Positions 33,812 through 43,600 of a DNA stretch of 64,000 bases are shown here, piece by piece. Made by a program: the position numbers and the translations under genes. The stretch is taken from NCBI GenBank assembly GCA_004557505.1, contig SFGZ01000009.1, positions 121,745-185,744 of the forward strand. Direction: 5' to 3'. The notes under the pieces are model-generated. The model saw only the letters and a program-made list of their open reading frames with translations. It was not told the origin of the DNA and made no database searches. Source of the DNA: Coriobacteriaceae bacterium. Lineage in GTDB: Bacteria; Actinomycetota; Coriobacteriia; Coriobacteriales; Atopobiaceae. The first letter of the stretch is position 1; each line of letters begins with the position of its first letter.

Positions 33812-35269
33812 CTATCCTACGCCGTGTGCCGCCTGATACTCAAAGCTTCCCAGCTCATAGGTGCCAAACACGCGCATGCGCTTGAGGCGTGCGTAGTCAT
33901 CGCCCTGATGAACCTGGCCATACTGCGTGGTAAATGCGAGAAGGAATCCGGCCTGCCCCACCCCAGAGGGCGCGGCATCGGAGACGTCGCCATACGGATA
34001 CGCAAAGGCGTCGCTCGACTTGAGGATGTCCGCGGACTTCTCGAGGTCCCCCGCAACCTCCGCAGCCGTAAGGTCATAGATGCGCCCGCCGTGCCCCCTG
34101 CCCGAGGTACCCGCGCGGTGCATGTCGTATGAGTGCGACTGGAAGTCGACGTAGGGACTTGCGTAGTTCGAGAGCTTGTCTTGGATGTCGCTGTCGCTGC
34201 AGACGACGAACGAGGTCGCGGGGATCCTGTGGCTCTCGAGCAGCGGAATGGCGTACGCGAGGAAGCCTTCCGAGCCGTCGTCAAAGGTGAGCACCACGGA
34301 CTTTGCCGGCAGCGAGTGGCCGCCTTCGACGTACGCGCGAACCTCAGCCCACGACGGGAAGTAGTAGCCTTTCTCGTTGAGCCAAGAGAGCTGCTGGTCG
34401 AGCAGGGTGGTGGAGATGAGGTTCTGGTCGTCCGACGCGCCCTTCGGCGGATTGGCCGCATCGTAGACGTCGTGGTACATGAAGACCGAGATGCCGTCGG
34501 CGTCCCAGCCCCCGTCGACATCGTCCACCACGTGTACGGTGCGCGTGACCGTGGCCACCATGCCGGCAGAATCCTCGACCGTGTAGGTGACGGTGTAGTC
34601 CCCGAGGGCCGTGGCGTCGACCTCTCCCGAGGCAGTGACCTTATCCGTAATCATGCCGTCGTTGCGATCGTGCGCGTAGCAGCCGCCGTCGACGTAGCCC
34701 TCGCCACGCCTGACGTAGGTGTCTGCGCTTCCGCCCAGCGTCATCACAATGCCGCCGTCGTTCTCGAGGGCCGTAGACCGAGAGGGGCGAGATGCGTCCT
34801 GCGGGCCGTCCGAGTCCTGCGTGCCCTGGATGCCCTGGTCGTCACCCTGGGTGGCGGCATCCGCGCTGTCGCCAGAACCGCCAAAAGGCGGCCAGGCGAG
34901 GCTGGCACCTCCCCACACCGCCACGATGCCAACGGCAAGCGCGGCCACGCAGGCAACGGCGATGATGATGCCGCAGCGCGCCGCATGGGAGCGCTGCTCC
35001 TTGCGGCGGCGATCGGCGTACGCGCGGGCCAGCTTGGCCCTGGCGGGAGGCTGCGTCCGAGAATCGCCTTCGGGCCGCAGCACGCGCACATCGCTCGACC
35101 CCGTGCGGCGGCGCGGGGCGGAGTGCTGGCCTCGCTGCGGCGCCCGCTGCCTGGCCGCGCCCGCGGAACCGGTGGCGCCCACGCCATCTGACCCATCGGG
35201 CACATAGCGAGAGACGCGAATGTCATCTCGCCCCATGCGGCCCCTGTGGTTGCTCTCCCTGTTTGGCAT
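33812..35269 (-). CDS. Membrane-anchored polysaccharide deacetylase (CE4)
   Basis: A 485-residue surface enzyme that probably removes acetyl groups from peptidoglycan or another surface glycan. Cytoplasmic disordered basic head (~1-95), one membrane helix (~96-115), Ser/Asp-rich linker, an Ig-like DUF5011-type domain (~175-245, ending VTRTVHVVDD), and a NodB catalytic domain (~260-480). The metal site uses TFDDG and the H-x4-H of SHSYDMH; FAYPYGD is the next family motif. The start could be 35269 (weak ribosome-binding site) or 35236 (AGGGG upstream). Upstream lie a 16-nt tandem repeat and a palindrome array. Confidence 0.85.
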   Translation of the reverse strand: MPNRESNHRGRMGRDDIRVSRYVPDGSDGVGATGSAGAARQRAPQRGQHSAPRRRTGSSDVRVLRPEGDSRTQPPARAKLARAYADRRRKEQRSHAARCGIIIAVACVAALAVGIVAVWGGASLAWPPFGGSGDSADAATQGDDQGIQGTQDSDGPQDASRPSRSTALENDGGIVMTLGGSADTYVRRGEGYVDGGCYAHDRNDGMITDKVTASGEVDATALGDYTVTYTVEDSAGMVATVTRTVHVVDDVDGGWDADGISVFMYHDVYDAANPPKGASDDQNLISTTLLDQQLSWLNEKGYYFPSWAEVRAYVEGGHSLPAKSVVLTFDDGSEGFLAYAIPLLESHRIPATSFVVCSDSDIQDKLSNYASPYVDFQSHSYDMHRAGTSGRGHGGRIYDLTAAEVAGDLEKSADILKSSDAFAYPYGDVSDAAPSGVGQAGFLLAFTTQYGQVHQGDDYARLKRMRVFGTYELGSFEYQAAHGVG

Positions 35270-35304
35270 GAGTCATACCACCAATCTGGCCGAAACCGAC
35301 ATAG

Positions 35305-35352
35305 CTTGAGGCCGTCACGCCTTGTAGCCGTCACGCCTTGTAGCCGTCACAC
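35305..35352. repeat. 16-nt tandem repeat, three copies
   Basis: CTTGAGGCCGTCACGC, CTTGTAGCCGTCACGC and CTTGTAGCCGTCACAC follow one another without gaps; the last runs into the palindrome array. Confidence 0.8.
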
Positions 35353-35490
35353 ATTCGGGGTTCAAATCTGTGACGACCTGCGCGCGTCACAACTTCGGAT
35401 GCGATTGTGTGTCGGACGGCAACACATTCGAAGCCCGAATCTGTGACGACCTGCGCGCGTCACAGGTTCGTGTGCGATTGTGTGACGCGA
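35347..35490. repeat. Array of four ~25-nt palindromes (copy 2 of the dispersed family)
   Basis: Units at 35347, 35387, 35422 and 35460 of the TCACACATTCG...CGAATxTGTGA type, more degenerate than the other copies. Units 1-2 and 3-4 are separated by the identical spacer CGACCTGCGCGCG; units 2-3 by a shorter one (TCGGACGGCA). Confidence 0.85.
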
Positions 35491-35508
35491 GCGGGACCGT
35501 CGCCTTCC

Positions 35509-36489
35509 CTACTCCTGCGCGGGAGCCTCCGGCATGGCCTGCTCAACATACCCGCGGATGACCGAGCAGGATTTGCGCATGGCGCGGCGCTCGTCGTAGG
35601 AGAGGTCGATCTCGAGCACCGAGTCGATGCCGTTGGACCCCACGATGCAGGGCGTACCCGCGGAGATGCCAGACTCGCCGTACTCGCCCTCGAGATGCAC
35701 CGAGAGAGGCAGCAGGCGCTTCTCGTTGTGCAGGATGGCAGTGATGATCTCGGAGACGACCGAGGCGATGCCGAACTCGGTGCAGCCCTTCCCGCCCACG
35801 ATCTTGGTGCCAGACTCCTTGACCATGCGCTTGACCTCATCGAAGTTGATGTTGGTGTTGGAGTGGTGGTCCATCGCGAGGTACTCGCGCAGCGAGATGG
35901 AGCCAACGGTGACGTGCGAGGTGGGAATGAACGAGGAGTCACCGTGCTCGCCCATGCAGAAGGCCTGGATCTGCTTGGCGTCGACGTCGATGATGCCCGA
36001 GAGGATGCGGCGCAGGCGCACCGAGTCGAGCGCCGTGCCGGTGCCAAAGACGTGCTCGCGCGGCAGGCCGAGGTTGCGGTACAGGTACTCGGTCACGATG
36101 TCGGCGGGGTTGGAGACGCTCAGCACGATGCCGTTGAAGCCGGAATCGCGCACCGGGCCCACGATGCCCTCGAGCACCTTCATGGTGCCGTCGAGCATGT
36201 CGAGGCGCGTCTCGCCAGGCCTGCGGCTGCGGCCGGCGGTGAGGACGATGAAGTGCGCGTCGGCGCAGTCGGCGTAGTCTCCGACGCGGATGGTGAACGA
36301 GTCGCCCATGCCCGAGGCGAGGTCCTCGAGGTCCATGACCTGGGCCTCTGCGGCCTCGCGGTTGACGTCGAGGAACACGATCTCGTTCACGAGGTGGCGG
36401 AACATCAGGCACAGCGCAACGTGGCTGCCAACGCGCCCGGCCCCGATGATGACAACCTTGCGCGTCTGGTATGGCTTCTCAATGGGCAT
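35509..36489 (-). CDS. L-lactate/malate dehydrogenase family, NAD-dependent
   Basis: A 326-residue member of the LDH/MDH family that reduces a 2-keto acid with NADH. Rossmann start VVIIGAGRVGS, Asp41 at the end of the second strand (NAD preference), catalytic His182 in GEHGDSS, Asp155 and substrate-binding Arg158 in LDSVRLR. The active-site loop reads AGRSRRPGETRLD: at the position of Gln102 of classical LDH (AGxxQKPGETRLD) there is Arg89, the residue found in malate dehydrogenases. The usual label is lactate dehydrogenase, but malate or another keto acid is possible. AAGGAGGAAACA precedes the ATG at 36489. The gene stands alone. Confidence 0.88.
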   Translation of the reverse strand: MPIEKPYQTRKVVIIGAGRVGSHVALCLMFRHLVNEIVFLDVNREAAEAQVMDLEDLASGMGDSFTIRVGDYADCADAHFIVLTAGRSRRPGETRLDMLDGTMKVLEGIVGPVRDSGFNGIVLSVSNPADIVTEYLYRNLGLPREHVFGTGTALDSVRLRRILSGIIDVDAKQIQAFCMGEHGDSSFIPTSHVTVGSISLREYLAMDHHSNTNINFDEVKRMVKESGTKIVGGKGCTEFGIASVVSEIITAILHNEKRLLPLSVHLEGEYGESGISAGTPCIVGSNGIDSVLEIDLSYDERRAMRKSCSVIRGYVEQAMPEAPAQE

Positions 36490-36556
36490 TGTTTCCTCCT
36501 TGACGGACGAACAACTACTGTGCAACTACTCATCAAAGGGAGATCATACGTCACGC

Positions 36557-36592
36557 GCGAGCGGGCGGGCGGCCTCGCGACCGTCCGCTCGC
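36557..36592 (-). terminator. Hairpin downstream of ettA
   Basis: GCGAGCGGGCGG (36557-36568) and CCGTCCGCTCGC (36581-36592) pair with one wobble, between ettA and the LDH-family gene on the minus strand. Confidence 0.5.
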
Positions 36593-36699
36593 CGACGGGC
36601 TTTTCGTTGGCCACCGCTGGCCGTCGCCCGCCGACTGGCTACCGTGTGCGATGGGCCGCGCCGGGAAGGGCGCGCCGCGACTCGCCCGCAGCCCACGCC

Positions 36700-38379
36700 C
36701 TAGTCGCGCGTGAGCTTGCGGTGCAGGCGGTGGGGCTTGGACGCCTCCGGGCCCAGGCGCCGCTCGCGGTCGGCCTGGTACGCCTCGAAGTTGCCCTCGA
36801 ACCAGTGCCAACAGCCGGGGTTCTCGTCTGTGCCCTCCCACGCCAGGATGTGCGTGGCCACGCGGTCGAGGAACCAGCGGTCGTGGCTCGTGACCACCGA
36901 GCAGCCCGGGAAGCGCTCGAGGGCGTCCTCCAGGCTCTCGCTCGTCTCGGTGTCGAGGTCGTTGGTGGGCTCGTCCAAAAGCAGGAGGTTGCCGCCCTGG
37001 CGCAGGGTGAGGGCCAGGTTCAGGCGGTTCCTCTCGCCACCGGAGAGCACGCCGGCAGGCTTCTGCTGGTCCGCGCCCTTGAAGCCGAAGGTGGCAACGT
37101 AGGCGCGGCTGGGGATCTCCGTCTCGCCCACGGTGATGTAGTCGTTGCCGTCAGAGACAACCTCCCAGACGCTCTTCTTGGGGTCGATGCCGGAGCGCAT
37201 CTGGTCCACATAGGAGAGCTTGACCGTCTCGCCCAGCTCGAGCGTGCCCGAGGAGGGCTGCTCCTGCCCCACGATCATCTTGAAGAGCGTGGTCTTGCCC
37301 ACGCCGTTGGGGCCAATAACGCCCACGATGCCGTTGCGGGGCAGGTCGAAGGAGAGGTCGTCGATGAGGACACGGTCGCCAAAGGCCTTGGTGAGGCGCT
37401 CGACCGTGAGCACCTCGGCGCCCAGCCGCGGCCCCACAGGAATCTGGATCTCGGAGAAGTCGAGCTTCTTGGTGGCCCTGGCCTCGGCCTCCATCTGCTC
37501 GTAGCGCTCCAGGCGCGCACGGCTCTTGGCCTGGCGCGCCTTGGGGCTCTGGCGAACCCACGCAAGCTCGGAGCGCATCTTCTTGGCGCGCTTGGCGTTC
37601 TCGCGGCCCTCCGCCTCCAGGCGCGCGGCCTTCTTCTCGAGGTAGGTCGAGTAGTTGCCCTCGTAGGGGTAAAGCTGGCCGCGGTCGACCTCGCAGATCC
37701 AGCCCGCCACGTCGTTCAGGAAGTAGCGGTCATGCGTGACGGCCATGACGGCACCGGGATAGCTGTGCAGGAACTGCTCGAGCCACAGCACGCTCTCGGC
37801 GTCCAGGTGGTTGGTGGGCTCGTCAAGGAGGAGCAGGTCGGGGGCCTCAAGCAGCAGGCGGCACAGAGCCACGCGACGACGCTCGCCGCCGGAGAGCCGG
37901 GTCACCGGGGCGTCGGGGTCGGGACACTGGAGGGCGTCCATGGCCTGCGAGAGCTGGGAGTCCAGGTCCCAGCCGTTGGCGGCGTCGATCTCGTCCTGGA
38001 GGCGGCCCATCTCGGCCATGAGGGCGTCGAAGTCCGCGTCCGGGCTCGCCATCTCCTCGCCGATCTGGTTGAAGCGGTTGACCTTGGCGATCACATCCGA
38101 GAAGGCCATCTCGATGTTCTCGCGCACGGTCTTGTCATCGTCGAGGGGCGGCTCCTGCTGGAGGAGCCCCACCGTGTAGCCCGGCGTGAGGCGGGCCTCG
38201 CCGTTCGAGACGTCCTCGAGGCCGGCCATGACCTTGAGGAGCGTGGACTTGCCCATGCCGTTGGGGCCAACCACGCCGATCTTCGCGCCAGGGTAGACGC
38301 CCACGGTGACGTCATCGAGGATGACCTTGTCGCCCACGACCTTGCGGGCCTTGTACATCTGGTACACGAACTCTGCCAT
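36700..38379 (-). CDS. ettA: ABC-F translational throttle EttA
   Basis: A 559-residue ABC-F protein (E. coli EttA is 555) that binds the ribosomal E site and gates translation according to ATP level. Two ABC modules: Walker A GPNGMGKST (~41) and GPNGVGKTT (~355), signature LSGGERRR and LSGGERNR, Walker B LLLLDEPTNHLD and LLLLDEPTNDLD, with the arm and linker between (SPKARQAKSRARLERYEQ). No membrane domain. The start at 38379 has CAGGAGCAGCA upstream; the open frame before it is a shadow. Confidence 0.95.
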   Translation of the reverse strand: MAEFVYQMYKARKVVGDKVILDDVTVGVYPGAKIGVVGPNGMGKSTLLKVMAGLEDVSNGEARLTPGYTVGLLQQEPPLDDDKTVRENIEMAFSDVIAKVNRFNQIGEEMASPDADFDALMAEMGRLQDEIDAANGWDLDSQLSQAMDALQCPDPDAPVTRLSGGERRRVALCRLLLEAPDLLLLDEPTNHLDAESVLWLEQFLHSYPGAVMAVTHDRYFLNDVAGWICEVDRGQLYPYEGNYSTYLEKKAARLEAEGRENAKRAKKMRSELAWVRQSPKARQAKSRARLERYEQMEAEARATKKLDFSEIQIPVGPRLGAEVLTVERLTKAFGDRVLIDDLSFDLPRNGIVGVIGPNGVGKTTLFKMIVGQEQPSSGTLELGETVKLSYVDQMRSGIDPKKSVWEVVSDGNDYITVGETEIPSRAYVATFGFKGADQQKPAGVLSGGERNRLNLALTLRQGGNLLLLDEPTNDLDTETSESLEDALERFPGCSVVTSHDRWFLDRVATHILAWEGTDENPGCWHWFEGNFEAYQADRERRLGPEASKPHRLHRKLTRD

Positions 38380-38696
38380 TGCTGCTCCTGTCTGGGACCT
38401 GGGATGGCTGGGGCGAGAAATGCCGCGCGCGGCGAGAGGGGCCCGCCACGGGCGCGCGTGTCCTTCCATTCTACGGGAGGGCGTGCGCCCGGCCTCGCAG
38501 ACGGCACCGCCTTGGGCCGCGCCCTTCAACGTTTGCGCACAATCAGGTACCGTTGCGTGCCCAAAGCCTGATGTTTCGCCCATACGTGCATCTTTTCTGT
38601 TACCGGCGGTGGCACAATCGAGGGGATGGGATACACCAGTGCGGCCCCGGCCGCCTCGACGGCAGGCATGACGCAACAAGAAGATGGGGGGGATTC

Positions 38697-40358
38697 ATGC
38701 CAGAGGCAATCCGCAAGGTCAACGTCATCGGCCACCTGCATCCGGACACGGACAGCATCTGCGCCGCCATTTCCTACGCTTACCTCAAGAACCAGATCGA
38801 CGAGCCAATTTACGAGGCCAGGCGCGCCGGCGCCCTCAACCGCGAGACCACGTTCGTGCTCAAGCACTTCGGCTTCGATGAGCCGCCGCTCATCACCTCG
38901 GTGACCCCGCAGATCAAGGACATCGTGGTCCAGAAGCAGTCCGGCATCGACGCCGAGATGAGCCTCTTCGCGGCATGGAACATGATGCAGGACACCAAGG
39001 TGGACACGCTCTGCATCACCGATGAGGACAAGCACCTCGTGGGCCTCATCGCAGTGAAGGACGTCGCCAACGCGAACATGGACATCTTCGACACCGCCAT
39101 GCTCTCTGAGGCCCAGACCTCCTACAAGAACATCATCGAGACCCTCAACGGCTCGCTTCTGCTGGGCGACCCCAACGGCCGCATGACCAAGGGCAACGTG
39201 CGCGTGGGCACCACGCCCGAGATGATGGAGGACACCATCAAGGCCGGCGACATCGTGCTGGTCACCAACCGCTACGAGACGCAGCAGTTCGCCGTCGAGT
39301 GCGACGCCGGCTGCCTTGTCATCTGCTGCGGAGCCAACGTGTCCAAGCGCGTCATCGCCTCGGCCGAGCGCCACGGCTGCGCCATCATCACCACGCCGTA
39401 CGACACCTTCGCCGCCGCGCGCCTCATCGGCATGTCCGTGCCCGTTCGTGCCAGGATGCTGCGCAAGGGGATCCTGCAGTTCTCGGTCAACACCTCCGTG
39501 GACGACGCGCGCAAGATCATGGCAAAGTCACGCCACCGCTTCTTCCCCGTCATCGACGAGGACGGCTCCTACTTTGGCCTGGTCAGCTCGCCCAACCTCA
39601 TCAACATCAAGCGCAAGCACGTCATTCTCGTCGACCACTCCGAGCGCTCGCAGGCCGTCGATGGCCTTGAGCAGGCCGAGATAATGGAGATCCTCGACCA
39701 CCACCGCATTGGCACCATCGAGACAAACGCCCCCGTCTACTACCGCGCCGAGCCCGTGGGCTGCACCTGCACGATCATCCACAGCGCCTACGCCGAGGCG
39801 GGCGTGGAGATCCCGCCCAGGATCGCTGGCCTCATGCTCTCTGCCATCCTCTCCGACACCCTGACGTTCCGCTCCCCCACCTGCACGGCCAGGGACCGCC
39901 ATGCGGCCGAGGAGCTTGCCAAGATCTGCGGCGAGGACATCGAGGCGTACGCCGACTCCATGTTCGAGGCCGGCGCCGACCTCACGGGCCGAACCGCCGA
40001 GGAGGTCTTCCACCAGGACTTCAAGGTCTTCAGCCGCGGCAACGCCAAGTTCGGCGTGGGCCAGGGCAGCTACATGACCAAGAACAGTCGCGAGGCGGCC
40101 GAGGGCCTCGTGCGGCCGTTCCTTGCCGAGGCCGCGAAGGCCGAGGAGCTGCCCATGATCTTCTACATGTTCACCGACGTGAAGTCGCAGAGCACCGACC
40201 TCATGATCTACGGCAACGGTGCCGAGAACGTGGTGGCGCAGGCCTTCGGCGTCAAGCCCAAGGACGGCATGGCGCTGCTCAAAGGCATCGTGAGCCGCAA
40301 GAAGCAGATCATCCCGCCCATCATGGCCACGCTCCAGAAGATAGACGAGGACGCCTAG
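38697..40358 (+). CDS. ppaC: Manganese-dependent inorganic pyrophosphatase with CBS/DRTGG domains
   Basis: A 553-residue family II (DHH) pyrophosphatase interrupted by a regulatory insert. N-terminal DHH part: GHLHPDTDSICAA metal site. Insert ~65-310: a first CBS half, a DRTGG domain (GNVRVGTTPEMMEDTIKAGD) and a second CBS half (RHRFFPVIDEDGSYFGLVS). The catalytic part resumes with VDHSERSQA and the DHH motif EILDHHRIG, and the C-terminal DHHA2 domain ends with the SRKKQI substrate-binding motif. CBS-PPases of this type are regulated by adenine nucleotides. GGGGGG precedes the ATG at 38697. Confidence 0.93.
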   Translation: MPEAIRKVNVIGHLHPDTDSICAAISYAYLKNQIDEPIYEARRAGALNRETTFVLKHFGFDEPPLITSVTPQIKDIVVQKQSGIDAEMSLFAAWNMMQDTKVDTLCITDEDKHLVGLIAVKDVANANMDIFDTAMLSEAQTSYKNIIETLNGSLLLGDPNGRMTKGNVRVGTTPEMMEDTIKAGDIVLVTNRYETQQFAVECDAGCLVICCGANVSKRVIASAERHGCAIITTPYDTFAAARLIGMSVPVRARMLRKGILQFSVNTSVDDARKIMAKSRHRFFPVIDEDGSYFGLVSSPNLINIKRKHVILVDHSERSQAVDGLEQAEIMEILDHHRIGTIETNAPVYYRAEPVGCTCTIIHSAYAEAGVEIPPRIAGLMLSAILSDTLTFRSPTCTARDRHAAEELAKICGEDIEAYADSMFEAGADLTGRTAEEVFHQDFKVFSRGNAKFGVGQGSYMTKNSREAAEGLVRPFLAEAAKAEELPMIFYMFTDVKSQSTDLMIYGNGAENVVAQAFGVKPKDGMALLKGIVSRKKQIIPPIMATLQKIDEDA

Positions 40359-40440
40359 GGGGGCGGCCCCCTGGGGGCTTTGTGCCTGCCCCAAAGGACC
40401 GCGCTCGTTTGGCAGCGCCATCTCGTGAGTGGCAGACCGC

Positions 40441-40577
40441 TACACGTTCGGGGGCCGAATGTGTATCGACCTGCGCGGGTCACACATTCGGGCGCGAATG
40501 TGTATCCATCCGCCACACATTCGGGGCACGATCGTGTATCGACCTGCGCGGGTCACACATTCGGGCGCGATTGTGTG
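40441..40577. repeat. Array of four ~25-nt palindromes (copy 3 of the dispersed family, best preserved)
   Basis: Units at 40441, 40480, 40515 and 40553. The first reads TACACGTTCGG-GGG-CCGAATGTGTA (one mismatch in 11 bp). Units 1-2 and 3-4 are separated by an identical TCGACCTGCGCGGG; units 2-3 by TCCATCCGCC. It fills the 3' gap of the pyrophosphatase gene before purL. No gene is seen in 40359-40692. Confidence 0.9.
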
Positions 40578-40692
40578 GCGGGATGCGCCGCCCTCCGACG
40601 TTAGAGCCGCCACTGCCGTAGAATGGTGGGCAGTCCTTCAGCGCCGCGCCCGCGGCGCACGCAGCCCGCACCCAGCATGAAAGGTGGCCTCG

Positions 40693-43600
40693 ATGGTCTC
40701 GCGCATCTACGTTGAGAAAAGGGACGGATTCGACGGGGAGGCGCGGGCGCTCAGCCACGAGCTGCGGCACATGCTGGGCATCTCGTCGCTCGCTGGCCTG
40801 CGCATCATCAACCGCTACGACGTCGAGGGCATCTCCGAGGAGCTCTTCGAGCAGTGCGTGCCGGTGGTCTTCTCCGAGCCGCAGACCGACCGCGCCACGC
40901 GCGAGATGCCCGAGGTGGCCGAGGGGGCCCGGGTCTTTGCCGTGGAGTCCCTGCCTGGCCAGTTCGACATGCGTGACGCGTCGGCGGCCGAGTGCATCCA
41001 GCTCGTCTCGCAGGGCGAGCGCCCCACGGTGAGAAACGCCAAGGTCTACGTGCTGGAGGGCACGCTTGGCGACGAGGATTTCGAGGCCATCAAGCACTAC
41101 GTGATCAACCCGGTCGAGACGCGCGAGGCATCGCTCGCCGCGCGCGAGACCCTTTCCACCACCTACCCGGAGCCGGCGGACGTCGAGGTCCTTGACGGCT
41201 TTCTCGACCTGGACGAGAAGGGCATCGAGGACTTCGTGCGCGATCGCGGCCTCGCGATGGACGCGGCGGACGCCAAGTTCTGCCAGAGCTACTTTGCGCA
41301 CGAGGGGCGCGTCCCCACCATCACCGAGATCCGCATGATCGACACCTACTGGTCCGACCACTGCCGCCATACCACCTTCGGCACCGCCCTCACCGACATC
41401 CAGTTCGACAACCCCAAGGTCGCGGCCGCGTTTCGCCGCTACATGGACATCCGTCACCAGCTTGGGCGCGACAACAAACCCGTCTGCCTCATGGACATGG
41501 GCACCATTGGTCCCAAGTGGCTCAAGCACACGGGCCAGCTCACCGGTCTCGACGAGTCCGAGGAGATCAACGCCTGCACCGTGAAGGCAAAGGTCGACGT
41601 CAACGGCCACGACGAGGACTGGCTCTATCTCTTCAAGAACGAGACGCACAACCACCCCACCGAGATCGAGCCCTTTGGTGGCGCGGCCACCTGCATCGGC
41701 GGGGCCATCCGCGACCCGCTCTCGGGCCGCAGCTACGTGTACCAGGCCATGCGCGTGACGGGCGCCGCCGACCCCACCGCGCCTGTGTCGAGCACGCTTC
41801 CCGGCAAGCTCCCGCAGCGCAAGATCTGCCGCACGGCGGCGGCCGGCTACTCGTCCTACGGCAACCAGATCGGCCTTGCCACCGGTCAGGTCTCCGAGCT
41901 CTACCACCCCGGCTACGTGGCCAAGCGCATGGAGATCGGTGCCGTGGTGGGTGCCACGCCCGCCAGCCACGTGCGTCGCGAGTGCCCCGCCCCGGGCGAC
42001 AAGATCGTGCTTCTCGGCGGCCGCACCGGCCGCGACGGCATCGGCGGGGCCACGGGCAGCTCCAAGGCGCATAACGTGGAGTCGCTCGAGAAGGACGGCG
42101 CTGAGGTCCAGAAGGGCAACGCACCAACCGAGCGCAAGCTTCAGCGCCTCTTCCGCCGCGGCGATGCGTGCCGCCTCATCAAGCGCTGCAATGACTTTGG
42201 CGCCGGCGGCGTCTCGGTTGCCATCGGCGAGCTGGCCGACGGCCTCCTCATCAACCTTGACCTCGTGCCCAAGAAGTACGACGGCCTCGACGGCACCGAG
42301 CTTGCCATCTCCGAGTCGCAGGAGCGCATGGCCGTGGCGCTGGCACCCGAGGACGTGGACGAGTTCCTGGGCTACGCTCGCGAGGAGAACCTCGAGGCCA
42401 CGGTGGTCGCCGAGGTCACCAAGGAGCCCCGTCTGCGCATGACCTGGCGCGGCAAGGCCATCGTGGACGTGAGCCGCGAGTTCCTCTCGTCCAATGGCGC
42501 GCCCAAGTCCACCTCGGTGCGCGTGTGCGCGCCGCGCGAGTACCGCCACGGGTGGGCGGGCGACACCTTTGCCCAGAAGATGGCCTCTCTCGTAAGCGAC
42601 CTCAACGTGGCATCCAACAAGGGCCTGGCAGAGAGGTTCGACTCCACCATCGGCGCCGCCACCGTGCTCATGCCGTTCGGCGGCACGACCCAGCTCACGC
42701 CGGCGCTCGGCATGGCGGCCAAGCTCCCCGTTGACGGCGAGACCACCACGTGCTCGGGCATGGCGTGGGGCTACAACCCCTACCTCATGAGCGAGGATGA
42801 GTACACCGGTGCCTACCTGGCCGTTGTTGAGTCCGTCTCCAAGCTTGTGGCCATGGGCTTCGAGCACAGGGGCTTCTACCTCACCTTCCAGGAGTACTTC
42901 GAGCGGCTTCGCGATGACCCCAAGCGCTGGGGCAGGCCCACGGCGGCGCTTCTCGGTGCGCTCATGGCCCAGCTCGACCTGGGCATTGGCTCCATTGGCG
43001 GCAAGGACTCTATGTCCGGCTCGTTCGAGGACCTCGACGTGCCACCCACGCTGGTCTCGTTTGCCACCGGCCTGGGCAAGGTCGATCGCGTGACCTCGCC
43101 GGAGTTCAAGCACGCCAACGACCAGGTGATTGTCGTGGTGCCGGAGTACGAAGACGACGGCATCACGCCCACGGCGGCTTCCCTTCTCGCCGCGTTTGAC
43201 TACGTCGAGGGGCTCGTTGGCTCTGGCGTCGCGCGCGCCGTGAGCACGCCGGGCTATGGCTGCATGGCCGAGGCCGTGTTCAAGATGTGCGTGGGCAACT
43301 CCGTCGGCCTGCGCGTGCGCCCGGAGTTCACCGAGGAGGCCTTGCTCAACCCCGCATACGGAAGCTTTGTGATAGAGCTTGCGCCGGACACCGGCCTGCC
43401 GGACGCGCCGGAAGGCGTCACCGTAGCGGCGTTTGGCCAGACGCTCTCCGAGTACGCCCTCTACGCCTGCGGCGAGCGCATGTCCATCCTGGAAGACCTC
43501 CAGAGGCCGTGGGAGGACGCACTCTCCGGCGTCTACCCGTACCTGGGCAAGGCCGAGGGCCCGACCTGCACGCCCCTCTCGTTTGACCCCGAGAAGGCAG

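Noticed and set aside
35407..38571. 1054-residue plus-strand frame over the LDH-family and ettA genes
   Set aside because: Both sense genes are unmistakable; the antisense product has no recognisable domain.
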